From NCBI GenBank assembly GCA_016935615.1, contig JAFGQO010000061.1, forward strand, positions 1-32,634: a DNA stretch of 32,634 nucleotides, read 5' to 3'. The position numbers and the translations under genes are program-made. Position 1 is the stretch's first letter. The number at the start of each line of letters is the position of its first letter. The notes below the pieces were generated by a model. That model did no database searches and was not told the origin of the DNA. It was given only the letters and a program-made list of their open reading frames with translations. This stretch comes from Bacteroidales bacterium (lineage in GTDB: Bacteria > Bacteroidota > Bacteroidia > Bacteroidales > UBA10428). Below, piece by piece: positions 1 to 7,377 of the stretch.

Positions 1-60
1 ACGATCAGGATATACACGGATGAAAAACAATTTGTCTCCCGAAAATTTGTCAAGAATTAA
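1..60 (+). CDS. C-terminal end of a probable T9SS-secreted protein (partial)
   Basis: Frame 1 is open from the window edge to a TAA at 58-60 and gives 19 residues containing TIRIYTDEK and ending KFVKN. The pattern (beta strand, short turn with Asp-Glu-Lys, then Lys-Phe-Val-Lys at the very end) resembles the last strands of type A T9SS sorting domains; the cargo protein ending at 21592 finishes in a similar way with GKFTKKQ. A good hairpin terminator follows 21 bases later, which supports this being a true gene end. Only 19 residues are visible, so the family is an inference and the enzyme or adhesin part lies outside the window. Confidence 0.5.
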   Translation, partial: TIRIYTDEKQFVSRKFVKN

Positions 61-80
61 TTATAACAATCCGCAATCAA

Positions 81-104
81 TGCCGGCTCAGCCGGCATTT
101 TTTT
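81..104 (+). terminator. Rho-independent terminator
   Basis: A perfect 7-bp stem TGCCGGC/GCCGGCA with a TCA loop (81-97) is followed by seven T residues (98-104). It sits just after the stop codon of the partial gene at the window edge and before the small gene starting at 120. Confidence 0.85.
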
Positions 105-119
105 CAATACCAGCAAATT

Positions 120-389
120 ATGAACAAATCTCCTGCTTCAAAAAAAAAGCCGACAAATACTATCTCAGAAAAATTTATCGATCAGTTATATAATCTGAAT
201 GCAGATTTTATCGATGAAAAAGGGAAAAAAATTGATATCCCCGAAAGTGGTTTCCTCGGACTTCTGGCTACAGGTTATAAAGGACTTGTAATGCACAGGA
301 AAAAAACAGGCCATACAAAAGTGTATTATAAATTCACTAAAGGGAAAAAACTGGTACGAAGAAAGCCCAAACCACAAAATCAGAATTAA
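120..389 (+). CDS. Small basic hypothetical protein
   Basis: The 89-residue protein starts at an ATG 15 bases after the terminator. I do not recognise a family. It is strongly basic at both ends (an N-terminal Ser/Lys run and a C-terminal stretch with KGKKLVRRKPKP) and has a more ordered centre, with a Gly-Phe-Leu-Gly-Leu-Leu-Ala-Thr-Gly-Tyr patch near residues 44-53. There is no signal peptide or membrane segment. The charge and size would suit a nucleic-acid-associated protein, but that is only a guess. The next gene begins 43 bases downstream on the same strand. The opposite-strand frame over the same stretch is rich in Phe and Cys and looks like a shadow. Confidence 0.6.
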   Translation: MNKSPASKKKPTNTISEKFIDQLYNLNADFIDEKGKKIDIPESGFLGLLATGYKGLVMHRKKTGHTKVYYKFTKGKKLVRRKPKPQNQN

Positions 390-432
390 ATTTTTTTAAA
401 TTATTTCATTAATCCTATAATACTCTACTACT

Positions 433-879
433 ATGAGAACTATCATAATTCACCTGGCAATACTATTTACTTCAACCTGTTTTTGTTACTCACAAAACTC
501 CCCTGAAGAATATATTGATTCCTTTTTTAAATACATTGCACAGGAACGGTATGAGGATGCAATGTATGTACTTCCTGCAAATCAAAGACTTGACAATGAT
601 ACTTCCTATTTGTCGCAAACTATAAGCAGACTTGAAAATTTCAGAGATGCCTACGGCAGGTATTGTGGTTATGAATTGATAGAAAAAAAGGAGGTTTCCC
701 CATCGTATATTGTATTTTCATATTTCATTAAATACTCATCTGCTCCTCAACGGATCCAGTTTGTTTTTTACAAACCTGAAGATGCCTGGCAATTGAACCA
801 GGTAACAATAAACAACAGAAACAATCAGGGCCCGGGAAACAGGAGAAAAGGCAATTTCCCGCTAAAAGATAGTAATTAA
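433..879 (+). CDS. Secreted hypothetical protein, DUF4019/DUF3887-like
   Basis: The 148-residue protein has an N-terminal signal peptide (hydrophobic residues about 4-17, cleavage likely after Cys-Tyr-Ser near residue 20). The mature part starts with a helix of the form SPEEYIDSFFKYIAQERYEDA followed by beta strands ending in an aromatic EDAWQLNQVTI strand. This is the layout of small NTF2-like periplasmic domains such as DUF4019 or DUF3887. No catalytic motif is visible. The C-terminus is Asn/Gly/Arg rich and probably disordered. It lies 21 bases before the large fusion gene at 901, so the two may be cotranscribed. The family assignment is by fold pattern only. Confidence 0.6.
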   Translation: MRTIIIHLAILFTSTCFCYSQNSPEEYIDSFFKYIAQERYEDAMYVLPANQRLDNDTSYLSQTISRLENFRDAYGRYCGYELIEKKEVSPSYIVFSYFIKYSSAPQRIQFVFYKPEDAWQLNQVTINNRNNQGPGNRRKGNFPLKDSN

Positions 880-900
880 ACGTTTTGTATACTGACTTAC

Positions 901-3657
901 ATGATGAAGAAAATTGCAAAAAAGGTTCTTTTGATCGGCTGGGATGCTGCCGACTGGAAAATAATCAATCCCCTGATCGATGCCGGGCATATGCCGGCTA
1001 TGGAAAAACTCGTGAACGGTGGAGTGATGGGAAACATAACTACGCTCGAACCTCCTTTCTCGCCCATGCTCTGGACAAGTATCGCAACCGGGAAATATGC
1101 CGACAAACACGGTATTCTAGGTTTTACGGAACCCGATCCGGAAGGCATGGGTATGCGTCCGATCAGTTCTCATTCCAGGAAAACCAAAGCAATATGGAAC
1201 ATTCTCTCCCAGAACAATTATAAAACCCATGTTCTTGGCTGGTGGCCATCCAATCCGGTTGAACCCATTAACGGGATCATGCTCTCCAACCATTTCCAGC
1301 ATGCAAAGAACAGGCTCAGGCAACCCTGGCCCTTGTCGCCCGGATCTGTTCATCCGAAAGTACTCGAAGAGTTCTTTGCCGAGTTACGCGTCCATCCCCA
1401 GGAACTCACCGATCAGCATTTGCTGCCTTTTGTTCCTGATGCTGCAAAAATTGATCAGGAGAAGGATCCACGGCTGCGAATCATTGCAAAAAGCATTGCC
1501 GAAGCAGCCACCCTGCATGCTGCCGCCACATGGATACTTGATACCCAACCCTGGGATTTTCTGGCTGTTTACCTCGACACCATTGATCATTTCTGTCATG
1601 GATTTATGAAATACCATCCGCCAAGGTTGAGCAATATTCCCGAAGAGGATTTCAATTTCTATCAGCATGTAGTAACTTCAGCTTACCGGTTTCATGATAT
1701 GATGCTTGAAACCCTTATCAAACTTGCCGGAGATGATGCTACGACCATACTGGTGTCTGACCATGGTTTTCATTCCGATCATCTTCGTACAACTTATATC
1801 CCCGATGAACCCGCCGGCCCCGCTGAGCATCACCGGGAGCATGGTGTAATATGTATCAGTGGCCCGGGTATCAAGAAAGATGAACTCATTCACGGGGCAT
1901 CACTTCTAAATATTACTCCTACAATTCTGACGTTGTTCGGTTTACCTGTTGGTAAAGATATGGATGGAATACCTATTCTTCAGGCATTTCAGGAGGAAGT
2001 TAACATCAATACAATTCCTTCCTGGGATGATGTAAAAGGAAAAGATGGTATGCACCCGCTCAATGTGAGGCAGGATCCATTGGAAGCCAGACAGGCACTT
2101 CAGCAATTAATTGACCTGGGTTATGTTGAAGATCCCGGAGAAGACAGGCAAAAAGCAGCTGAAAAAGCTGAAACAGAGACAAATTACAATCTTGCACGTG
2201 TTTATATCAGCAACTACAGGTTGAAAGAGGCCATTCAACTGCTTAAAGACCTGTATGAAAAAGAAAAGGATCAGGGAAGATATGCACTCAGATTAGCCAA
2301 ATGTTATACTGAAACAGGGGCTTATAAAGAAGCAGAAAAACTGCTGAAGGAATTCATAAAAACCGCAATGGATAATGCCCGTGATGTTCATGAAATAAAA
2401 AAAGAATACGATAAAAAGATTGAAAAAAATCCAAAGGAAAAACAAAAGCTTGAAAAAGAAATGCAGAGGCTGATTCGCAGGCAGGTCACACTCCAAAACA
2501 ATGTTGGCCAGGCAAATCTTTCAATTTTCGATATCCGTATAATAAAAGAAAAACCTGAAGCGATTGTTCAGGAAGTTGAAGAAAAATTTAAAGATGCAGT
2601 CATTCCTTTATCAATGAATAGAAAACTTGCCAATCTTTATTTTAAACTTGGCAGGTTTAAAAAAGCTGAAGAATGTTACAAAACAATCCTTCAATTCAAT
2701 CCTGAAAATGCATCAGCACACAACGGACTGGCATTGATTTATAATGCTGAAAAGAATTATGAAGCTGCTGCCAATGCGGCTCTCGATGCTGTTGGACTCA
2801 GGTATTATCATCCCATGGCGCATTATCAGCTTGGTGAAGCTTTATTCGGTTTGAAGGACTATGAAAATGCAGCCAATGCATTTGAAGTCTGTCTGAAAAT
2901 AATACCAACATTCGGTAGTGTCAGAAACAAATTGATCGATCTGTATTCTAATAAGCTGAGCAAACCCGAAAAAGCTGAAAAACACAAAGAATATTTTATG
3001 AGGAAAAATGTATTTGAAGGCGATCAGGAGGAAGCAGATGCACTATTTGAATTGTCTGATCTGCAATCCAGGAAGGCTGATTTTAAAGACCCGGTAATCA
3101 TTGTCTCCGGCCTGCCTCGTTCCGGAACATCACTCATGATGCAAATGCTTGATGCCGGAGGTGTTCCAATCTTTACAGATAACAAACGTTCAGCCGATGA
3201 AAGCAATCCAAAAGGGTATTATGAACATGAGAAAGTAAAAACCATCCGAAAGGATAAAAAATGGCTGAGTGATGCATCAGGTAAAGCAGTAAAAATAATT
3301 TCCCATTTGTTGTATCATTTGCCGGGAAAATACAATTACAAAATTATTTTCATGCTGCGGGAACTCAGTGAAGTTGTTCAATCACAGCACCAAATGCTGG
3401 TAAGGAAGAAAAAACGAAAGGAAAACGTATACCCTGCAAGACTGGAAATTGCATTTAAGAACGAGATCATGCGTGCCAATGAATGGTTAAAGAACAACCA
3501 CAATGCAGCAGTACTATTTGTAAACTATAAAGATACGATAGATAAGCCATCAGAAACAGCAGAAAAAGTTAAGCAGTTCCTTGGTCTTAAATTGAACACG
3601 AAAAATATGGCCTTTGTTGTTGATCCCTCTTTGTATCGCGAGAAAAAAGCAAATTAG
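901..3657 (+). CDS. Phosphodiesterase-TPR-sulfotransferase fusion protein
   Basis: The 918-residue protein has three parts. Residues 5-360 are an alkaline phosphatase/type I phosphodiesterase superfamily domain: Asp15 in GWDAAD, a nucleophile region FSPMLWTS with Ser54 followed by ATGKYADKHGI, Asp226 and His230 in DTIDH, Asp287-His288 in SDHGF and a histidine near 314, together a plausible two-metal site. Residues about 425-700 are TPR helices interrupted by a Lys/Glu-rich coiled coil (about 495-545). Residues about 729-918 are a sulfotransferase domain with a PAPS 5'-phosphosulfate loop (GLPRSGTS) and a later Arg/Ser segment (LRELSEVVQS) fitting the 3'-phosphate site. No signal peptide is seen, so it is probably cytoplasmic. 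ATG codons lie at 901 and 904. The gene ends 7 bases from convergent pepD. The domains are clear; the substrate is unknown. Confidence 0.85.
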   Translation: MMKKIAKKVLLIGWDAADWKIINPLIDAGHMPAMEKLVNGGVMGNITTLEPPFSPMLWTSIATGKYADKHGILGFTEPDPEGMGMRPISSHSRKTKAIWNILSQNNYKTHVLGWWPSNPVEPINGIMLSNHFQHAKNRLRQPWPLSPGSVHPKVLEEFFAELRVHPQELTDQHLLPFVPDAAKIDQEKDPRLRIIAKSIAEAATLHAAATWILDTQPWDFLAVYLDTIDHFCHGFMKYHPPRLSNIPEEDFNFYQHVVTSAYRFHDMMLETLIKLAGDDATTILVSDHGFHSDHLRTTYIPDEPAGPAEHHREHGVICISGPGIKKDELIHGASLLNITPTILTLFGLPVGKDMDGIPILQAFQEEVNINTIPSWDDVKGKDGMHPLNVRQDPLEARQALQQLIDLGYVEDPGEDRQKAAEKAETETNYNLARVYISNYRLKEAIQLLKDLYEKEKDQGRYALRLAKCYTETGAYKEAEKLLKEFIKTAMDNARDVHEIKKEYDKKIEKNPKEKQKLEKEMQRLIRRQVTLQNNVGQANLSIFDIRIIKEKPEAIVQEVEEKFKDAVIPLSMNRKLANLYFKLGRFKKAEECYKTILQFNPENASAHNGLALIYNAEKNYEAAANAALDAVGLRYYHPMAHYQLGEALFGLKDYENAANAFEVCLKIIPTFGSVRNKLIDLYSNKLSKPEKAEKHKEYFMRKNVFEGDQEEADALFELSDLQSRKADFKDPVIIVSGLPRSGTSLMMQMLDAGGVPIFTDNKRSADESNPKGYYEHEKVKTIRKDKKWLSDASGKAVKIISHLLYHLPGKYNYKIIFMLRELSEVVQSQHQMLVRKKKRKENVYPARLEIAFKNEIMRANEWLKNNHNAAVLFVNYKDTIDKPSETAEKVKQFLGLKLNTKNMAFVVDPSLYREKKAN

Positions 3658-3664
3658 AATTTTG

Positions 3665-5107
3665 TCAAACAGCTTCCAAAAGCCCTTTCAGAAAATCCCA
3701 GAATTTCTCTACCGACCCAATATGTACCTTCTCATCGGGTGAATGAGGATGCTTGATTGTAGGACCAATGGATATCATATCCAGATTCGCATATTTTCCA
3801 CCAATAATCCCGCATTCCAGGCCTGCATGTATTACTTTCACAACAGGCTCTTTATGATACAATTTTGAATAGGTATTTTTTGCAATATCTAATATGTCAG
3901 AATTTGTATCAGGTTGCCAGCCTGGATAATCACCCAGAAACTCAGTCTTTGCATCAACCATTTTAAAATGGTTCTTTATTTCTCTTCCAAGGTACTTTTT
4001 TTCAATATCGTCGGAACTCCTTAACAGCAACTGGGCTTCACATTTCCCCTCTCCAATTTTCACCACGGACAAATTTGTCGAAGTCTGAACAACTCCCGGC
4101 ATAAAATCAGACATGTTGATCGTACCATCCGGACAGGTATTTATGGCTTCCATGGTCTTGTTAAAATCATATGATGACATCACTGAAACAACAGTATCAT
4201 GTTCAGTTAATGTTATTGTCAAATCCGGTTCTGTACTTTTAAACCTGCTTATACATGTTTCTGTTTTTTCTTCAAATGCAGTTTTTAACTTGTCTACGTT
4301 GCAATCTCTTACCATAACAACAGCACTGGCTTCACGGGGAATTGCATTTCGCATATTGCCTCCATCAAAAGCTGATATCCTGATATCGCATTCTTTCTTA
4401 AGATCCAGCAACAGTTGTGATAATATTTTATTTGCATTCCCTCTTCCCAAATGAATATCCAGTCCGGAATGTCCTCCCTTTAGTCCTTTGATAACAATCT
4501 GATAAGTAATGCCGCCACTTGCCGGTTCCACCCTGTATTGCCAGTATATGTTGGCATCAACACCACCGGCACAACCTACAAACAATTCCCCCTCTTCTTC
4601 CGAATCAAGATTGATCAGTGTGTCACCCTGCAAAAAATCCGGTTCCAAGCCAAATGCTCCGTCCATTCCTGTTTCCTCACTTACTGTGAAGAGAACCTCC
4701 AGAGGCCCATGTTGAATATCATTCGATTCCAGAACCGCCAGACTTGCTGCAACACCAACTCCGTTGTCAGCCCCCAGAGTAGTGTTATTTGCCTTTACCC
4801 AGTCGCCTTCTATAATAGTTTCAATTGCATCTTTGGTAAAATCGTGTTCCTTGTCACTGTTTTTCTGCGGAACCATATCCACATGCGATTGCAGGATCAC
4901 TTTTCTGCTTGTCTCTCTTCCAGCGACAGCTTTTTTCCTTATCAACACATTTCCTGCTTTATCTTTCTGATATTCCAGTTCGTTATTTTTTGCAAATTGA
5001 ACCAGAAAATCCGTTACTTCTTTTTCATAACCGCTTGGGCGTGGAATTTGTGTTAAATCATAAAAATGTTTCCAAACTATTTTTGGTGATAGCTCTGATA
5101 TTCTCAT
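3665..5107 (-). CDS. pepD: Aminoacyl-histidine dipeptidase (peptidase D, M20 family)
   Basis: The 480-residue protein has the length and motifs of PepD, a cytosolic dizinc exopeptidase that splits Xaa-His dipeptides such as carnosine and other dipeptides. Metal and catalytic residues are visible: His75-x-Asp77 in QSHVDMVPQK, Asp114 in LGADNG, Glu144-Glu145 in SEETGMDG, Asp168 in NLDSEEEG and the late His453/His455 in KHPHSPDE. The bacterial exopeptidase dimerisation insert lies between about residues 195 and 380. The start at 5107 gives the standard PepD N-terminus (LSPKIVWKHFYDLTQIPRPSG). The gene stands alone on the minus strand and converges on the fusion gene. Confidence 0.95.
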   Translation of the reverse strand: MRISELSPKIVWKHFYDLTQIPRPSGYEKEVTDFLVQFAKNNELEYQKDKAGNVLIRKKAVAGRETSRKVILQSHVDMVPQKNSDKEHDFTKDAIETIIEGDWVKANNTTLGADNGVGVAASLAVLESNDIQHGPLEVLFTVSEETGMDGAFGLEPDFLQGDTLINLDSEEEGELFVGCAGGVDANIYWQYRVEPASGGITYQIVIKGLKGGHSGLDIHLGRGNANKILSQLLLDLKKECDIRISAFDGGNMRNAIPREASAVVMVRDCNVDKLKTAFEEKTETCISRFKSTEPDLTITLTEHDTVVSVMSSYDFNKTMEAINTCPDGTINMSDFMPGVVQTSTNLSVVKIGEGKCEAQLLLRSSDDIEKKYLGREIKNHFKMVDAKTEFLGDYPGWQPDTNSDILDIAKNTYSKLYHKEPVVKVIHAGLECGIIGGKYANLDMISIGPTIKHPHSPDEKVHIGSVEKFWDFLKGLLEAV

Positions 5108-5228
5108 GTTTTTTTGTTTTTTCTCTTTAAGTTAATTATTTTATTTTCTTTAACAGAACTTTAACGGAAATTTGAAACAAAAATTTGTTATTTTGCGTTC
5201 CTCCAAGAAGAATTAATAAGAATCCGGA

Positions 5229-5747
5229 ATGAACAAAATGATCCTCATCGCTTTACTGTATATGACCTTATCCGTGAATGCTCAGGTAGTGAACTGGTTT
5301 ACATTTGAAGAAGCAGTGGAAATGAATAAAAAAGAACCCAGAAAAATTATTGTGGATGTGTATACCGACTGGTGCGGTTACTGTAAGGTGATGGATAAAA
5401 ATACATTTTCCAATAAAACAGTTGCAGAATACATGAATACCCGATACTACCCTGTAAAATTCAATGCAGAGCAAAAAGAAGATATTACTTTCAATGAAAA
5501 AACATACAAATTTGTTGCCCAGGGATCCAGAGGATTTCATGAACTGGCTGCTGCTCTTCTTAACGGACAATTAAGCTATCCTTCGGTGGTATTTCTGGAC
5601 GAACAAATACGAATTATCCATGTACAAAAAGGATACGTACATGCAAAACCATTTGATGAGATCATTAAGTTTATCGGAGGAAATCATTTTAAAACCGAAT
5701 CATGGGAAGACTGGAAAGCAGGCTACGTATCGCCTATAGCAAACTAA
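5229..5747 (+). CDS. Secreted thioredoxin-like protein (thioredoxin_7/DUF255 type)
   Basis: The 172-residue protein has a short signal peptide (about residues 1-19, ending Val-Asn-Ala-Gln) and a thioredoxin fold with the redox motif Trp-Cys49-Gly-Tyr-Cys52 after the strand KIIVDVYTD. Further on, a cis-proline region (YPSVVFLDE) precedes a strand containing KGYVHAKPFDE. It should act in the periplasm as a thiol-disulfide exchange protein. Such single-domain proteins are common in Bacteroidota and their partners are seldom known. It is divergent from pepD and followed by a long repeat region, so it is probably a single-gene unit. Start choice: the first ATG at 5229 gives a complete signal peptide. 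Confidence 0.9.
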   Translation: MNKMILIALLYMTLSVNAQVVNWFTFEEAVEMNKKEPRKIIVDVYTDWCGYCKVMDKNTFSNKTVAEYMNTRYYPVKFNAEQKEDITFNEKTYKFVAQGSRGFHELAAALLNGQLSYPSVVFLDEQIRIIHVQKGYVHAKPFDEIIKFIGGNHFKTESWEDWKAGYVSPIAN

Positions 5748-6294
5748 ATGAAGAGAGCGGATTTCGGATTGTGGATTTTTCAGTCGCAAGTCTCAAATTT
5801 CTAGTCACAAGTTTTTCTCCACTCCAACTCACATGCCGTTGTTTTGTTCCGTTCCCCAACGGAACGTTTTTTATGTCCTTATGCCGGACAGGCACTTCCT
5901 TTTGTCCTGATACAAAAGGAAACAAAAAATCAAGGCTATGTCAGTTTTTCCTTTGGGTCCCAATGCTTTTGCCATCTCTGCGCAATCAAACTCGTTCCCT
6001 TTGGTCACTCAAACAAGATTGCTCAACAATCCTTCGCTCCCGGCAAAAGCCTTACCCAAAACGGGAAAACTGACCAGGCCAATTGATTAGGTAACCAGAA
6101 GCCTAACAACCCTCTAAACTTCTCAACTTCTAAACATATCAACTCACCAACTCATCAACTTCCCACTTCCGACTCAAAACTCTAAACTGATCACTGTTCA
6201 CAGATCACCATCCACCAATCACTAATCACAGATCACCGTTCACTGTTCACGATTTACCAGTTAAACTCAAAACTCTGAACTCAGAACTGCTCCT
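5748..6294. repeat. Gene-free gap filled with degenerate dispersed repeats
   Basis: No convincing gene lies between the thioredoxin gene and the minus-strand lipoprotein gene. The stretch has three sections. Positions 5761-5811 (TTGTGGATTTTTCAG followed by variations on CAAGTCTCAA) match 10773-10820 in the other gap. Positions 5840-6085 contain two hairpins and a stretch resembling Bacteroidota intergenic repeats with CTTTTG..CAAAAG palindromes. Positions 6105-6293 are made of near-repeated short words such as CAACTCACCAACTCATCAACTT, ACTCAAAACTCT and GATCACTGTTCACAGATCACC. Short open frames across this area are compositional artefacts. Confidence 0.7.
5846..5872 (+). terminator. Terminator-like hairpin inside intergenic repeat
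   Basis: An 8-bp stem GTTCCGTT/AACGGAAC with a CCCC loop (5846-5865) is followed by G and six T residues (5867-5872). It lies about 100 bases after the thioredoxin gene stop and could end that transcript. It is also part of the dispersed repeat described for this gap, so a repeat origin and a terminator role are both possible. A second 8-bp inverted repeat (CCTTTTGT/ACAAAAGG, 5898-5919) lies just after it. Confidence 0.5.
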
Positions 6295-7377
6295 TCACTT
6301 TCCCACAATACTCCATGGAACAACGGATCCATATTGAAATATTTTAATTTCCGCCTCAAGGATAGTATTGCTGCTGTAAAAGACTTTTACTGAAGCCATG
6401 TCAGGTATCCTGTAAAATAAGACATTTTCATAAGTTGGTCCGCTCAAGGGGAAATGCAAATTTTGTAAAACCTGCGTAAAATGCATATTCCTTAGTTCCA
6501 GTACCAATGGTTTTCCGACAGATCCCAAAGCATCATGAAAGCCCGTCTCATCTGAAAACCGGAAAAAAACATATCGTTCCGGTTCCTGATTGACCTGAGG
6601 TATATAGTAAAAAGATCTTGTGATCGTATCTGAGTATGTTTTGCCTGCAAACAAGGAAATGTATTCTTCCTCAAGGTGATTCAATTCCTGAATACTTATT
6701 TCCAGGGCTTTCCCTTCGGGAAAAACTTCATACTGTCCAGCCAGCAATTTAAATCTTCTTTTGCGGATTTTAATAATAAAATTGGCTGCTTCTTGTGCCT
6801 TTTGCTCAATTGATTTGATATCCCTGTTTTGTCCGGTAACCGCAAGATCGACAGTTGTTTTCTTCCCGGCAGATTTTGCACTGCTTCCCGGTTCAATCAG
6901 GTTTCTCTTAACTGAAAGATCTTTGAAATGGATTGGTTCGGGTCCCTCATCCAAAATTCCCTCAAACTGTACAAAGGGATTGTTTTCATCGGGTTTCAGG
7001 ATCATTCCTTCCCCGGTAAGCATCATAAACTTCTGCAATACCAGTTCAGGATCGTCCGATTGAACAGAAAAACAATAATCCGGATCAGGTTGCTGGCAGG
7101 AAGAAAGTGCAACCGTATTCAGCTCCCATTTTACTTCGGAAACCGAGGGTGCATTTTCAATTCCAATATATTTTTCCGCATATTTGTTATAGGGTCCTGG
7201 CACCGTATAATGTCTCACAGCTGTTACCGTCAGAACCAGGCGAGTACGAGGAATAGAATAAATTATGCTGTTTTCCTGGTATGATTCCAGGTCCTGTATG
7301 TTCGTAACATTGATCTTGCTTACAGGAGAACAAGCAAATAATATCAACAAAATAAGTACACCCGTTTTATTTTTCAT
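6295..7377 (-). CDS. DUF4831 family lipoprotein
   Basis: The 360-residue protein has a lipoprotein signal with a lipobox ending Leu-Phe-Ala-Cys16, so it is probably an outer- or inner-membrane lipoprotein facing the periplasm. The segment IIYSIPRTRLVLTVTAVRHYTVPGPYNKYAEKYIG is typical of the start of the DUF4831 family, which is largely confined to Bacteroidota and has no known biochemical role. A mid-region (about 190-230) with charged helices is followed by a beta-rich C-terminal half ending VVPWSIVGK. Its start codon overlaps the stop of the upstream nnr gene by 4 bases (ATGA), so the two are almost certainly cotranscribed and translationally coupled. No catalytic residues are visible. Confidence 0.85.
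   Translation of the reverse strand: MKNKTGVLILLILFACSPVSKINVTNIQDLESYQENSIIYSIPRTRLVLTVTAVRHYTVPGPYNKYAEKYIGIENAPSVSEVKWELNTVALSSCQQPDPDYCFSVQSDDPELVLQKFMMLTGEGMILKPDENNPFVQFEGILDEGPEPIHFKDLSVKRNLIEPGSSAKSAGKKTTVDLAVTGQNRDIKSIEQKAQEAANFIIKIRKRRFKLLAGQYEVFPEGKALEISIQELNHLEEEYISLFAGKTYSDTITRSFYYIPQVNQEPERYVFFRFSDETGFHDALGSVGKPLVLELRNMHFTQVLQNLHFPLSGPTYENVLFYRIPDMASVKVFYSSNTILEAEIKIFQYGSVVPWSIVGK

Noticed and set aside
4538-5056. 172-codon frame antisense to pepD
   Set aside because: The opposite strand encodes a well-supported PepD with all catalytic motifs; the antisense frame is rich in Phe/Cys and lacks features.
5702-6086. Several open frames of 60-120 codons downstream of the thioredoxin gene on both strands
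   Set aside because: They overlap each other, start inside the thioredoxin gene or lie on dispersed repeats, and have no coding signature.
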